DNA of 64,000 bases from Proteromonas lacertae (taxonomy: Eukaryota; Sar; Bigyra; Opalinata; Proteromonadidae): positions 124,001-188,000 of the forward strand of contig NGBS01001163.1 of the NCBI GenBank assembly GCA_002245135.1, in the 5' to 3' direction. Below, in pieces: positions 1-13,400 of this stretch. The notes beneath the pieces are model-generated. The model did not search any database, was not told the origin of the DNA, and was given only the letters and a program-made list of their open reading frames with translations. The translations under genes were made by a program, and so were the position numbers. Position 1 is the first letter of the stretch, and each line of letters opens with the position of its first letter.

Positions 1-155
1 GAAGAAAGATATAATCAAGTGAACAATAAGTAATAATGATAAGAATTGAATTACTTTATTATTATTTCATTACTTTGTTTTTTGTAAATATTTTCAAAAT
101 TTGCAATTAAATTAGGAATAAAATCAAATTATTTCTTTAAATTAAAATAAGTCTA

Positions 156-3100
156 TTATTTAGCAGGAGATCTTGGTGGTGATGCAGTTTTAACTGATGA
201 ACTTCTAGAATGGGATTTAGGTGAATTACTGTTATTCTCTTCTTTATTCATCTCTTTTATTGATTTATTAATCTCTTTCAAAAAATCTTCATAAAAGAAT
301 TTTTCATTTTTACTCCATTTAATAAAGAAACCACTTTTATCATTATCTGATAATTCAGGAAATACAGACGACATTATTAAATCATATGTTCCATATTCTA
401 CATAATTCAAATTATCTCCATCATATCTATGAAACAGACTACAAATACTCTTCTGTAAATCAGGAATTAGAATTATATCACTTACTAAACTATCCATATT
501 TCGACGAATTTGAGTTCTTTCAGTAACTACAAATTCTTCTTTTTCTTTTTCAACTTTTCCAGATCTTCTACCTGAATATACTTTTGATTGTCTAAGAGGA
601 TGTTTTGGAGGTTTTGGTTCTGCACCATAAGCTGAATGACTCTCTGGTGGTGTTGGTTTCATAAAACTCTTCCTCTTGTTCTTTGGCATTGTAAATGACT
701 TGGTATATTTAACATAAGGTGATTCAGTTACTGACATTCGTGGTTTTGATACAAGAATACTACTTCTCGTGGAATTATTATTGTTATTATTATAATCACT
801 ATCATCATCATCACTTTTATATGTTGCCACAGATGATGAAGTATTTAATCTATTTCGTTTATAATAATCATCACTACTATTTTCTTCATTTTCATCATCT
901 TCATCCTCATGAATTGTTCCAAAACGATAAGAATCTAATTCACTTTCAGCTCTTATAACAGAATCTAACGCTGGAGATTTTCGAAGTATATCAGGCTTCT
1001 TATTTCCACCCTCTTCTTTTTCTTCTTCAACAATTTTCAAATCTTCATCAGATGGATTGGATGGATAGTATTTCTCTATTTCTTCTCTTCCCTCAAATAA
1101 CTGTGGATCATTTGAAGCTGTTAAATAAGGAGCATAATATGCATCTCTTTGAACCCATATTGGAGCTAATTCATTCTCAATAGCGATTTGTAAATCTTCT
1201 TTATTTAAATGTTGGATTTTTGAATTTACATCTAACGATTCTAATTTCAAGTCTTTTATATCAGGTAGTCTAAATGCAGAATCTGGAGCTATCCATAAAG
1301 GATTTTCACCCAAATCTTCAGCTTCTTCTGGTTGACCTTGACTTTCTTTAATTATTTTCTGTTCGAGATATCTCTTTGCTATTCCAGCCTTCATATTTTT
1401 CAATTTATCTAAATCACTTTCTTCCTCTCCTTTCTTCTTGTTTCTATTTCGACGAGATTTCTTTTTTCCTGATTTCTTTATCCATGAACTCCATACTTCA
1501 ATAGCTGCTCTTGGATGATCAGGTGAATAATCTTGATCATTATAAGTGACATAAACGGAAACAATTCCATCACTGGATTTCTTAAAAGCAGGAAATTTGA
1601 TTTGTAGTTTATTTTCACCAATATAATCAGGAATAAAACTAAATTCTTCCATACTTGTCTGATGTAATAATCTAACATGTAAATCATGAGTAAATTCGAC
1701 ATTCTTTGTTTCGATTGTTAACAGAAATTTACCATAAAGTGGACCATCTCTTGGAGCAACATTCCACACTAATGGAATCTCCTTATACAAATTATATTCT
1801 TTTAAAGGATAGAGAGGATCAATTTGATATAATGTTGATCCACCATATAAACAAACATCAACAGTCACTTTAAACTCTCTTGTTTTATTCTTACAATCAA
1901 TAAATGAAGGAACATTACATTGAATTGTTCCATCTTTCATATAAGTACCAAAGACTCTTCTATCACCTCCCCATTCACTATTAAACGATATTATTATTCT
2001 ACCAGTATCAGCAAAATTCTCTCCTTTTAATGTCATTACTGTTCCACCACATAATGGACCCCACAATGGAACAATCTCAGTAACAACAGGTAATACTTTA
2101 AACAAAACACTTTTACCATTTTCAGTATAATGCTCTTTATCCATTGTCACTTCTATAATACATTTTTCAGTGAATATTGATGGTGATTTACATTCTAATT
2201 CAGTATCTGATATTAGTTTAGCTTCTACATCAATTAACTCGCCTTTCTTTTCACCATCTTGTGGAATAAACCTAACAACTGGAATTATTTTACTATAGAA
2301 ATTAGCTCCTTTTACTATCACAATATCATTAAATGGACCACTCAACTGTAATTCTTTTACAACAGGTAAATCATATATCATAAATTCACAACTTTCTATA
2401 CCATTAACATAATTACAATCCCAATTTCTGCCATTTAAACTAACTTCAACAACTGCTTTTCCAGAAGATGGGAATTGTGAGGTTGTAAATACAATAAAAC
2501 CATTCTCAAAATTACCTGGAACAATTACTGGATCAAATTCAGAATTTTTAATAACTAATCTTACAACACACATTCCTGTATTTACTAAACCACTTCCTTT
2601 GATATATACTTTAGTATCACCAGTGATTAATCCAAACTTTGGTTCTATCGATTCTAATGTTAAAGGACCATAAACATCAATACACTTAGGTTCAGTATAA
2701 TAATGACCATTTAAAGAAAGTCTAAACTGCCAACTACCTAATTCATTAAATCTTGGAGTTTTAAATTGAACAATTCCACTTTTAACAATACCATGAGTTA
2801 ATAAAGAATGTACATTTGGTTCTGGACTTGTCATTAAGATTGATACTTTACCCATATCTTTCAAATTACCTCCAATTATTGATATTACTTCATTACCAGT
2901 AAAATGAAAAGCTGATGGTTTCATTTTCTTTATTACAGGATTTCCAACAATTGAGAAATATGTATCACATAATGAAAAATGTTGCTTATTATCAATAGAA
3001 ACATAGAATTTAATTTTACCTGGTGGTAATGTATCTGGAGTATTGATTAATATGTTATTCTCACATGACAATAATGTCATTTGTTCTTGAATAACATCCC

Positions 3101-5790
3101 ATAATTCTTTTAAACATACACGAATATTGATATTACTATAATCATTTCCAACACTTGTATAGAAATTATCTAAATATATTTGCCAATTGAATGCTACTGT
3201 TGGTTGTGTTGGTATAATCGTTTCAATACCACTTTCATGTACAATTTTAATATCACATTGTCCTGGAAATATAATATCATTTGCTACTAAATTAATAGTA
3301 GAAGTGTAGAAGTTCATTGCATATTGAGGAACACAACTGATTGAAAATGGTGGTTTCTATTTAACAGGAATTATATTAATAGAGATATATTATACAAAAT
3401 AAAAAAAGAGTAGTGGTTTAATCATGTAAAACTGTTGACCATTCAATGAAACTGATACTGTTACATATCCTGGTTGTTTTATTGCTGGCACTATTTATAT
3501 AATAATAACAATAATAATATATACTAACACATCTTATTTCTCTTAAAGATATAAACTTTACATCTAAGATAAACTCATCATCAGTAAATGTAAATACTCT
3601 CACTTTAATTGCATTTGTATCAATAAATCCTTTTCCAAAAATAGATATTTCAGTTCCCCCTGATAATGGTCCAGATTGAGGAAATATGTTATCGCATTTA
3701 GGTATCTGATAATATTTATAAAATATATTCGTTTCACAAAAACAATTATCTCCAAACCCAACATCAAGTCTAGCTTGTTGTGAATCAGAATGGCATGATG
3801 GTGTCACTGTGTAAAAACGATTATCGATTATTTCCACTGGAGTTATTAACTGTACATCTGCAAATCTTTCACTTCTCCATGACCATTTTACAGATATTCT
3901 TTTATTCTGTTCAATTAACTGTTGAACAAATGATTCTGTATTACCAAATATCAATTCTATTCTATCATTACCAACTAAATATCCCCATTCTGGAATAACT
4001 CCTAATAGATCTGGAACAAAGTAATAATTCACTTTAATAAATGATCCTGTATCATATGAAAAGTCAAAATTATTGTATGAGAAATCAACAATAGTGTCAA
4101 CTCCATTTACCGGACAATTATCAAGTTTTGGAAGTTTGCATTCTAATTCATAAGATGCATCAGGATCTTCTAAGTCCTGATATCTCCACGCTTCCTGTAT
4201 AAATGTTCTACCATTCATTTGAAATCTAATATAATACTCATTTGTTTCAATCACAGTATCTTTAAGAAGAATTGAAAATGGAATATTTCCACTGGATGGT
4301 ATGTTTTTTATACTGCAATTCACAACTGGTGGTGATATAAAATATCTAAAAACATTCACTCCTTCGCTCACAAATGTATCTGAATTAAGTGCAACATATA
4401 CTTGAGTTTCTTCTATTTTAGCATATTGAAATGTTTGTAATGCTAAATTTGACGGAGTTCTTAACTCTAATTCACCATTTTCATTCAATATTGCTGGTGA
4501 TATTCCTACTGTTTTAGTTGAACTAGTCATTTTACCATCTTTATCTTTTGACATTGTATTTACTACAAATTTCACTTTTATATCACCAGTATCTTGGAAA
4601 TAAGTATGTTGTATTTCTCTTTTAACTAATTGTGTTTGATTGTTATTATTATTATCTGATTCATGTAATAGTAATTTCATTTTCATTGGTGTATTTCCTT
4701 GCGCAACTCCATATTCTGGGAATATTCTTTCAATTATTGGAGGATAATAAACAATAAACTGTAGAATCTGCTTGGAATAAGAATCGCCATTATTCATTGA
4801 TATTTTTACATCATAAATACCATCTCTTCTCAACTATTTTAATATAATATATAAGCATAATACTTTCCCCAATGTGAATTTAATAGTATTTTCATCAGTT
4901 CTCCTTCCTATTACATTAAATACCTCTTTATCATCCTTATAAAAACCTATTATAATGTGATTAGATTTGAATATATTAATGCCAGTTAATTTAAAATCAT
5001 TATATCCATCAATTGGTTTACATCCTGGAGTGATTCTTCTAAATATTGGTTCATCATAGATCAATAAACTATCCATTGTATTTTCTTTATGTTCAGAATA
5101 AAGAAATCCATTCATTGTAATAGTAACAAAACACTTTCCTGTATATTCTAATGGAGGTTTACAGGTTAATACAATTTTATCATTCTTTGTTCTCTTTTGT
5201 TCTGCTGGGCTTATCACTTCTTCACCTGTTTCAAATTTGAATTTTACTCTGAAAATGACTTGTGCATCTCTTGCTGAATCTATACATTGATTTAAGCATA
5301 TATCAGGTATATCTTTCCATTTCTTTTGCTCTTCAGTTAGCATTTTTCTCCAATTGTCACACATTATGGATATTTCTAAGTCTCTCTCAAACGTTTCAGA
5401 TATAGCTGGAGGCATTACATTTGTTACATAGAATTCAGGCTAACATAAACTATAATAATATAATATACGAAATAATGGAATATATGTTGGTTATAAGTAT
5501 AATATCCATCCACAAATGCTTCTATAGTAGCATCACATTCATAATCGAAAGGTGGAATTTCACAAACCATTCTATAATCATTCTCAGATTTTGCTGTTGT
5601 GTATTTGATAGTGTTTTCGTGTTGAAATTTTACTCTAATTGACTTATTTGGAGGGAAGTTGTTTCCATATATGTATAAAGTTATACCACCAGCCATAGGT
5701 CCACATGATGGTTGAAAGTATGTTATTTCAGGTAATTCTATAGAAAATATGATAATTAATAATACTCTTTTCTATCTCTGTTGTACTCAT
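156..5790 (-). CDS. Multi-IPT/TIG-repeat protein with EF-hand-like C-terminus
   Basis: Six exons joined across five introns at about 5738-5765, 5440-5468, 4834-4863, 3492-3525 and 3358-3396 give a 1,824-residue protein starting MSTTEIEKKLPEITYF and ending in TAA. At least twelve segments carry the IPT/TIG signature (a Pro-x-x-Gly start, then Gly-Gly and a beta-rich stretch), for example ITYFQPSCGPMAGG, CDNIFPQSGPLSGG and IVPLWGPLCGG. IPT/TIG domains are immunoglobulin-like folds found in plexins, transcription factors and many protist proteins. No signal peptide or membrane segment is visible, so I infer an intracellular scaffold or filament-type protein. The last 450 residues are charged and low in complexity, with a stretch FHRYDGDNLNYVEY that resembles a degenerate EF-hand. 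Function is not assigned. It lies downstream of KRTCAP2 on the same strand. The 155 bases beyond its stop to the window edge show no supportable gene. Confidence 0.85.
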
Positions 5791-5994
5791 GTATAGTATA
5801 AATTAATTATCCTATTTTTAGATTTTAAAAATGTGAGAATAAAAAGAAAAATAAATAATCGATAATAAAACGGTCAATTTTTGTTTAAATTTGAGAAACA
5901 TAAAATCCATGTAATTTGCTAATATAAGTGTTATTCTTGGATGTATAATGTCAATAAACCTCAATAAAAACAATTAAAAAAATAGATAATGAAA

Positions 5995-6445
5995 TTACTT
6001 CTTTTTGTAACTCTTAATGTTTGACTGTTTTGATGAATATCCATATATCGATTCAGAACAAGTAAGAATATAATAAATCATAAATCCAGAGAATATAACC
6101 CTGATAAATAAAATTCAGAAAAATAATACGATGTAGTGGTGCAAACAGGGTGAACAATTGATCCAATCACAATACCAACAATAACTGAAATTATAACTAT
6201 ATAAATAACAACAACAACAAAATACCTTCAAACCAACCACAATTTTCATATCCCATAATATCTTTTAAATCACTTAATGATATTAAAAACAAAACACTCT
6301 CAACTGCGCATAGAAATCCAGCCAAAAGTGTTAATGAGTGTGATGACCTGAATAATGCTGTTTGAAGGTTTAGGATTGCAACTACTGCAACAAATAATCC
6401 TGAAGAAATAGCAAGTGATGTAGTTGATGAAGTCTGAGCCTTCAT
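5995..6445 (-). CDS. KRTCAP2: Oligosaccharyltransferase subunit KRTCAP2 (keratinocyte-associated protein 2)
   Basis: Three exons with 29-nt introns at 6197-6225 and 6101-6129 give 130 residues, close to the human length of 136. From N to C: a TSSTTSLAISS segment and hydrophobic helix, a second helix (FLCAVESVLFLISL), a short loop, a third helix (VIISVIVGIVIGSIVHPVC) and a fourth (VIFSGFMIYYILTC). The order of segments, the HxVCxTTxxIFS stretch and the basic C-terminus (KSYKKK) match the KRTCAP2 family. KRTCAP2 is a small ER membrane subunit of the translocon-associated oligosaccharyltransferase, supporting co-translational N-glycosylation. The start at 6445 (MKAQTSS) is preferred; an in-frame ATG at 6475 would add a poly-Phe stretch from what looks like leader sequence. 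The family call rests on remembered similarity; the gene structure rests on frame continuity. Confidence 0.8.
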
Positions 6446-6788
6446 AAATAAAAAAATATAAAAAAAAAATCTCAAACTTGTTTGAGTGATTCAATCAACA
6501 ATTAATCCCTATTCAAATTGTACGACCATAACAAAAAATATATGATGAGTTTATGTAAGCATAATTAAAACAAAAATGAAAAAAATGTATGTGCTCGAAT
6601 AACTTTCATCTATCTCTCCTCTAGTTTTTAATATCATCTTAATTGTTGTTCCATAGACTTGTGAAATATATTTTACCGGTTTTGATATTCTAAAAATACC
6701 ACTATTAAAGTATGCAGATCTGTTGGTCAAAATTTAATAAAATAACAACCTTTCTTTTCATCCTAATTTACACTCCGCCATACATGAA
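6446..6788. other. Divergent intergenic region, no gene seen
   Basis: A 343-bp AT-rich spacer between the starts of KRTCAP2 (-) and the putative regulator (+). It should hold both promoters. All frames are broken by stops and I see no repeat, tRNA or recognisable element. Confidence 0.6.
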
Positions 6789-8940
6789 ATGGATAATTTA
6801 AGCGTTAGCTGGGGTAGCTCCATTAAATGGGCTAGCTTCTACAGAAGAAATAACAAAACTGGTGCGATTAAGAATGTACAGTGTTTTCCAGACCATTTTA
6901 ACGGTGTTCATAAAGTATATATTTTTATAATTACACCAATAATTAGGACGCAGGTTTTGTGGTCAATCTATTTTAATAAATGTCATATGTGATGTATCGC
7001 TAATTTCTACCATTCATATCATGGGAGAATTTTGTCTAGAAGAAAATGCTAAGAGCAGATTCCCTGTAGGTAGTCATTTGTCAATAGAAGAATATGAATC
7101 TAACAAGAAGAATCACACTTTCTTTACTGGTGTTTTAGAGGTATTTTTTTATAATAATAGTATTTTCATTTAGAATAAAAATGCTGATAATCAGTGTGTA
7201 AATTGCACTTTTGAGATAAATAGAGAACTGAGGGGATGGCACTACGGTTGGACAGCAAGTAGACACCGTCAAGATATAGACCATGTGTTTATAATCCACG
7301 TATTTTACTTTAATGAAGGTAAATACGATTCAATTGGAGTATTATATTCACCTCCATTCCAAATCAAGTGCTCAAGACGTGTAACCACATTTATTGAGTC
7401 AAGAAATACACCAAAAGCCTTCAAAAAGATGCTTCCAAAGCCTTACAATCCAAATGAGAAATACAATCAATTTATTCCACATAATAAAGATATCAATGAT
7501 AATCAAGAATGTTTATACGATGGTTTAAATCGATTTAATCATGATGAACCAGGTACAAAATATCCAGTGCCAATCAATCATATGAATATTACAGAAATAC
7601 AAATTCAACCATCACCACCAGTTGTTACTAAAAGAAAAGTTAATCAAAAGAGAAAAATAGATAGAAATAATTTATTATTAGTTTATGCTAGTCAAAATAA
7701 CCATAAGAAGAAGATGAAAGTATTAAAACCACCACCATTAATCCCAATTACTTCATTATCTCAGAATTCATCACCATTAGAAACTGATCATAAAATGATT
7801 TTAGATATTAAATCAGAACCTCCTTCTCCAATTTCTTTACCACCTCCACCACCATGTATTACTTCTACAGTTAATTGTAATAATAATTATGATAATAAAA
7901 TGCCATTATATTCTAACTTTAATTCTCCTACATTATCACTTTATAATAATAATAATAGTAACAATTCGTTTAATTCGGATAGAGACAGTTCTATACAAAC
8001 TTCACCTCCTATTATTAATTATGATGATGATGATAAAATGACGTTATTGCCTGATACTTATAGCAAGACCATTTCAAAGTCTCCATCATTTTTACATTCT
8101 CCAACTATTCCTCTTTATAGTCATTTTAATTACTCATTGTGTATTAATACAGATGATATGATACAGCCACCACCACCATCTGATATACCACCTCCTCCTG
8201 TTACTCCTCCTCCATATTTTCATTCATTAAATTCCCCACCTCCATTATCATTACTACAACCATCCAGATCCATCTCACCAACTGTTGAACCATCTATGCT
8301 ATATGATGGACCTGTATTATCAGATGATTATGCAGATTCTCATAGTTTTGTACCTTTACCTCCTCCTACTTTAAGTCCTATGTTACCTACATCATCATCT
8401 ATGTCGTCTATTATATCAACTAACTCAGAATCATCGTCTTCACAAGATAATGATGAAGTATCACAATCTGCATTCTTCAATAATAATGATGGTGATGATA
8501 ACAGCAACAGTGGTACTGGTAGTGGTAGTGATAATTTGGATTGGAATTCATTTTCATTAACTGGTGATTATGAAGAATCAAGATTTATATTTACCCCTCC
8601 ATCATTACCAACTCAAAATTCACCTAATTTGGATTATATTGAATCTCAGTTTTTACAATCATCTCCACCTATTTCTGTTACTACATTATCATCATCATCA
8701 TCATGTTCTTCATCTTCATCATTATCATTTATTGATAGAAGATTGGAAGAATATAAAATGATGTTTCATTATTTTATATTCCTGTTTCTATCAACAATAT
8801 TCGTTACAATGATAGTTTTATTGTTTAAAGGAGTTTTTAAGTATTTGGATTATAAGTTGTTGATGATTGATAAAGATGTTTACTTATATTTATTAGTATT
8901 CATGGTGTTTATAGGTATACTCCACCAGTATATCTTGTAA
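6789..8940 (+). CDS. Putative tail-anchored, membrane-tethered transcription-factor-like protein
   Basis: Three exons (introns 6904-6946 and 7141-7173) give 691 residues from ATG 6789. The first intron is the only one I found that joins the exon-1 frame to the conserved exon 2. Residues 1 to about 155 form a compact Cys- and aromatic-rich domain (FPDHFNGRRFCGQSILINV, ELRGWHYGWTASRHR, SPPFQIKCSRR) that looks like a beta-sandwich DNA-binding domain of the p53/Rel/STAT-like type. That is an inference from pattern only and I cannot name the family. Residues 155 to about 620 are low-complexity Ser/Pro/Asn with PPPP runs and acidic patches, as in activation domains. The C-terminus carries two hydrophobic helices (FHYFIFLFLSTIFVTMIVLL and YLYLLVFMVFIGIL). 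The layout suggests a membrane-held regulator released by proteolysis. It converges on the actin-related gene 128 bp downstream. Confidence 0.6.
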
Positions 8941-9068
8941 AATTATATAGTATTTTCTCAATTAATTTCCATTCCATTTTTTTGTTATTTTTTTATTGTT
9001 CTATTTACTTTAAAAAGAAAAAAAAACATTTACATAAATTATTTATATATTAAAAATACAAAAAAAAA

Positions 9069-10363
9069 CTAATCACCTTCATTAATACAGCAAGAATGTA
9101 TAAATGTCGCTCCAGTCTCCATATAATCAGCTTTAGTCATTTTCTTTACATTACTAAAGTTAGATAATATTCTCTCACCCTTCCAAGTTGAAATTATTCT
9201 ATTATCAATCGATCTAACAGTGATTGGTGGAGCAGTAGGTGCAACCATAACCATTTCATTAGTCAATCTCTCAGCAAAATTAGGAAACAATGTAGTACCT
9301 CCTGCTAATATCAAATTACCAAATAATTCAGATCTAATCGCAGTATCACATCTATAAATAGAATTAACTATTCTTTTATGTAAAGGATCAACTGATGTTT
9401 GTGGTTCACTTTGTGCATATAAAAATTCTTCCTTAGCTTTTTGTAATTCCTCATCTGTTAGATTTTCCTCCACTTTTCCTTCTTCATCTTCTTCAGTATC
9501 GTCTTTCATTTGTTCTACTTTAATATCCTCCTGTACATGAGCATTTGGATCATCATAAAGAGTTGGATTGAAAATCAATTCTGATGAATTAATTCTTTCT
9601 TGGTTTAAGGCTAATAATGTGCCATCTGGTAAAGAATAAGATTCTTCTTTACTTGCTGAACTTTCATATTCTTGTAATTCTCTTTCAAAATCAAGGGCAA
9701 CATATCCATACAACTCTTTACATTTTTGAACATATAATCGATGTGTTGGTTCTGTGATATTATCATATAATCGATAGGATAATTGATGTGCTAATTCAGC
9801 TGTTATTGTGGAACCACCAAAATTGGTTACATCATAACCATCTATTGGAACACCATCCCAGAAACAACAAATCTGAGACAAATCTTCACCTACATCAACC
9901 ACACAGCCTGTAAGGAATCCTGTACCATATAATGATAATAGTGGTTGAGGATATATTGATACTTGAGGGATATTGTAATATTCGAACAAGATATCCACTA
10001 ATTTTTCTCTACTTACTGGATCGCAGAATAGTCTTTCACTAACAATGAAATTATATTCTTCTGTTGATACTTCTAATAATGAATCAACGATATAATCAAT
10101 CACTTTTTCAAAAGAATCATCACTACTAATAACTCCGTTTGTAACAGGTCTATCAATTGGATATTTTTCACAATGGGGAAATACATTATCTCCTACAACA
10201 GTATCATCAGAAGTAGTTGAAAAAGCAACTAAAGTAGGAACAATGAATCTTGGAGCAACATCTGTGGAGAAACCAACCTTTGTAAGTCCACTCCCAATAT
10301 CAAATAAAAGATCTATGATATAAATTTATATTAACAATAGCTTATACATGGTTTATCAGACAT
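9069..10363 (-). CDS. Divergent actin-related protein (ARP)
   Basis: Exon 1 (10363-10348) encodes only MSDKPY; after a 35-nt intron (10313-10347) exon 2 runs to a TAG at 9069, giving 419 residues. The actin fold is recognisable from three blocks: phosphate-1 loop LLFDIGSGLTKVGFSTD near residue 7, phosphate-2-like VVDVGEDLSQICCFWDGVPI near residue 150, and the adenosine-motif LILAGGTTLFPNFAERL near residue 330. The sequence is far from conventional actin, has an inserted acidic stretch (DDTEEDEEGKVEEN) before the adenosine motif, and does not end in the usual actin KCF. It is therefore an ARP rather than actin. The subclass (nuclear remodeller, dynactin-type or lineage-specific) cannot be set from the sequence alone. 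It is head-to-head with the GPCR gene, 84 bp between start codons. Confidence 0.8.
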
Positions 10364-10447
10364 TTTCAAAAAAAGCGTTTTTGAATGAAAAAAACTCTCC
10401 CCAAAAACATTGAAAAAAGTACCCACAATTCAAAACGATTGATTTTT
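10364..10447. promoter_or_regulatory. Short divergent promoter region between ARP and GPCR genes
   Basis: 84 bp separate the ARP start (10363, minus) from the preferred GPCR start (10448, plus). This stretch must hold the core promoter and 5' leader of both genes, or share transcription start regions with the coding sequence. No TATA-like or other defined motif can be assigned with confidence. Confidence 0.4.
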
Positions 10448-13400
10448 ATGTTTCAGTTATACACACTAGTTTTGCTAATAGTAAGTGTTACTTCATTAAA
10501 AGTAGGTTATATTTACCAGGATAGCTCAGATGGAGATAAAAACATCGAAATTATCACAGATTACAGTAAATATCTACTAAATAATACAGGCTATGAAATA
10601 CAAGTAGAGGAATGTAAATATTCTGGTAGTATAAACTTGGAAAAGGTGAATACATGTATGTACAAATACGAAGAAGATAATATAAATCTCATATTTGCTG
10701 AATGTAAGGCACACATATATATGGTAAGTGAGGAATACTTTAACAGAACAAACGCCCTTATTTGGTGCATCACAACTGTAGCTACTGGAAGATGTATGTC
10801 TCACTATGTCATAGGTAATTCAATGATTCCCACTTTGAAGACTTTACCATTCCTTATAGGTGATTATGCTCAAGCAACAGGTTATATAGGTGGAGGCGCA
10901 AATGTTGATGTTGATAACTTCTATTTTCAGCATCTAAGTGTGGCAAGTGATAGTGTAGGAGAAAATTTAATATATTCTGCTGTAAGAACATTTACATCTA
11001 CAGTAACTGTTGATAATGTGAAAGAATACGTTGAATTTATCAAAAATAGTAAAAATGATAAAACAACCACTTATGTTTATAACAACGATCCAACTATAGT
11101 AAAAGCTCTTATTGATGAATTATACTCAAATAATTTAAACACAACTTTTAATCCAATTATCTTTCTATCAGGTGGTATAACAACAGATGATATTCGAACA
11201 GCATTAGGAAGTGATATAGCTAATAATTTAAACAATATATACATGTCAGGATATGTAATTAAAGCTAATACAACCGATAATGACTTATTGAAAAACACCT
11301 ATCATAAAGCTGGAAGTGATTATTTTAATGAAGCATATATGATGGGAATAACAAAGATGTTATGTTATGCAATACAGAATTCTTATTCTACTAATCCATA
11401 TGTATTATTAACGACAATATATGATCGAATATTTGAATATCCAGGTGGACAAATATCACTATTAGCAAACCACTATACAACCACTACATATTATGGTTTG
11501 AAATTTGATAAAAATGGAGAAGTTGATTTGAAATATACTATTCCGATAATGATGAGATTTGAACCAAATGGTACATTAGATGATGTATTAACAGAGACCT
11601 GTAATTTTACACTAAATCCACAAACTGGATTATTCAATAAACCATATATAAATATACTGATAGTTCAAAATGTAAAAGGAGATTTTAAATTTGCCCAATT
11701 GATCGTAAGAAAGATGTTAATAGAATATATTAATGAAATCAACCTAAAAGGAGGAATATTGAATAAAGAATTGCAATTAGTATATGAGAATATGGGAGAT
11801 ATGTATGATAATGATGATGATGAGAGTAGTATAGAAGAAACAATATATAATATATTAAACAAAACTGAATTATATAATATAAACACAGTATTTCTATTCT
11901 CATCACCTGAAGTAAGACAAAAAATAACAAGTGAAGTATATAAAGAGAATGAAGATATATTGTTTTTATATTTTGGTCCTGTAGAAGGTGAGGAATGTAT
12001 TGATAATGTGATTTATACTCAACCAATATCATCTGCTTATATACAAACTCTTGTTACTCATTTAGCATCTTTACCTACAAGAGAAAAGATATTTATAGTG
12101 TCAAGTAAATATCGATTTGCTAATTTCACTACTAGGAATTTAATTAACTGAATTAAGTGCTTTAGACTATACTGAAAATGACTTACCATTTTCTGATTTG
12201 ATTAGTTTCAATGAGAGTTATATTAAAGGAATAGTTGAACATGATGTAAAACACTTTTTACCTGATGGAGGTATTATTATATTAACATGCGAAGATGCAT
12301 TTCAAAATGTATTATTTAAGGCGTTTAAAAATGCAAATATGACATCTGCAAATGGTTATTCAATTATTTCGATGAATTTAAACTCCATTACTGTGAAAAT
12401 AATTGGATATGATGTATTTGACAATCATAAGTATTTAGTTCATTATAAAGAAGGACTTCAACATAATTATAATGGTAATTTCTTAGTTCAATTTCATGAA
12501 GAAATGAATATGATGTTAAATGATTATTATCCAATATCAGGTACAATGGGAATATTGTATAATATCTATCAACAATGGGAACAAGCTGTCAAGCTTTGTG
12601 GATATACAAATCCAAAACAGTATAAAGAGTATATATACCACCAACCAATACCAGATCCAGCAGCAGGTCCATATGAAATATATTACAATGGCTATGCTCA
12701 AGCACAATTAAGAATTGTCCAAGTCACAAGTGATGGTGATTATAATATGATAATGGAAGATTATTTTGCTCGACAACCTCAAACCTATCAAAGTGGCAAA
12801 CAAACTTGTGATTGGCATGATCCGACAACCGAACCAGGTGGACCAATCAAAAGTTATATAATCGGTGTATTGTATGATGTAAGAACAACAAATGGAGTGA
12901 AAAGATATAATGAATTACGATTAATAACAGAAATGATTAATCAAGATGGTGGTATAAATGGAAGGCAGTTAGTTGTGAATCAAACGAATTATGATGATGA
13001 TTATAATCATATCATAACTGCAGCTAATCAATTGATTAATGATCCTGATTTCTTATGCTTCTTTGGTACACAAAGTGAAGAAGAAAGAAAAACAATTGAA
13101 CCATTATTAGAAGAGAAAGATAAGTTGCTGTTCGTATTTTTAGATTCTAATGGTGAAGTTACTTACAAGAATATTATACAAATGAGCTTTATTACACATC
13201 AATATTATACATATCAAATGTATTGGTTATTTGAACATTTTCAGAAATATGTAATTGTTCATTCATCTGATAATACTACTGTAGAAAGAGTAAAGTTTAT
13301 AAAAAGCTTGAGTGAGTTTGTAGAAAGACCAGATAATGGTGTTTATGTATTTGATGGTGGTAATGCTACTAATATAACCAATGAAATAAAAGATAAATAT

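Noticed and set aside
6840-6950. Alternative exon-1 frame (TKLVRLRMYSVFQTILTVFIK) joined to exon 2 of the putative regulator
   Set aside because: It has a stop just upstream and no initiating ATG before the internal Met; the frame beginning MDNLSVSWGSS joins by a 43-nt GT-AG intron.
10385-10447. Upstream in-frame ATG for the GPCR
   Set aside because: It adds a charged 21-residue leader; the Met at 10448 gives a proper signal peptide.
12116-12176. A 61-nt intron to explain the first GPCR frame break
   Set aside because: It would delete residues that align with the other flytrap units; continuous coding with a one-base shift fits better, though splicing is not excluded.
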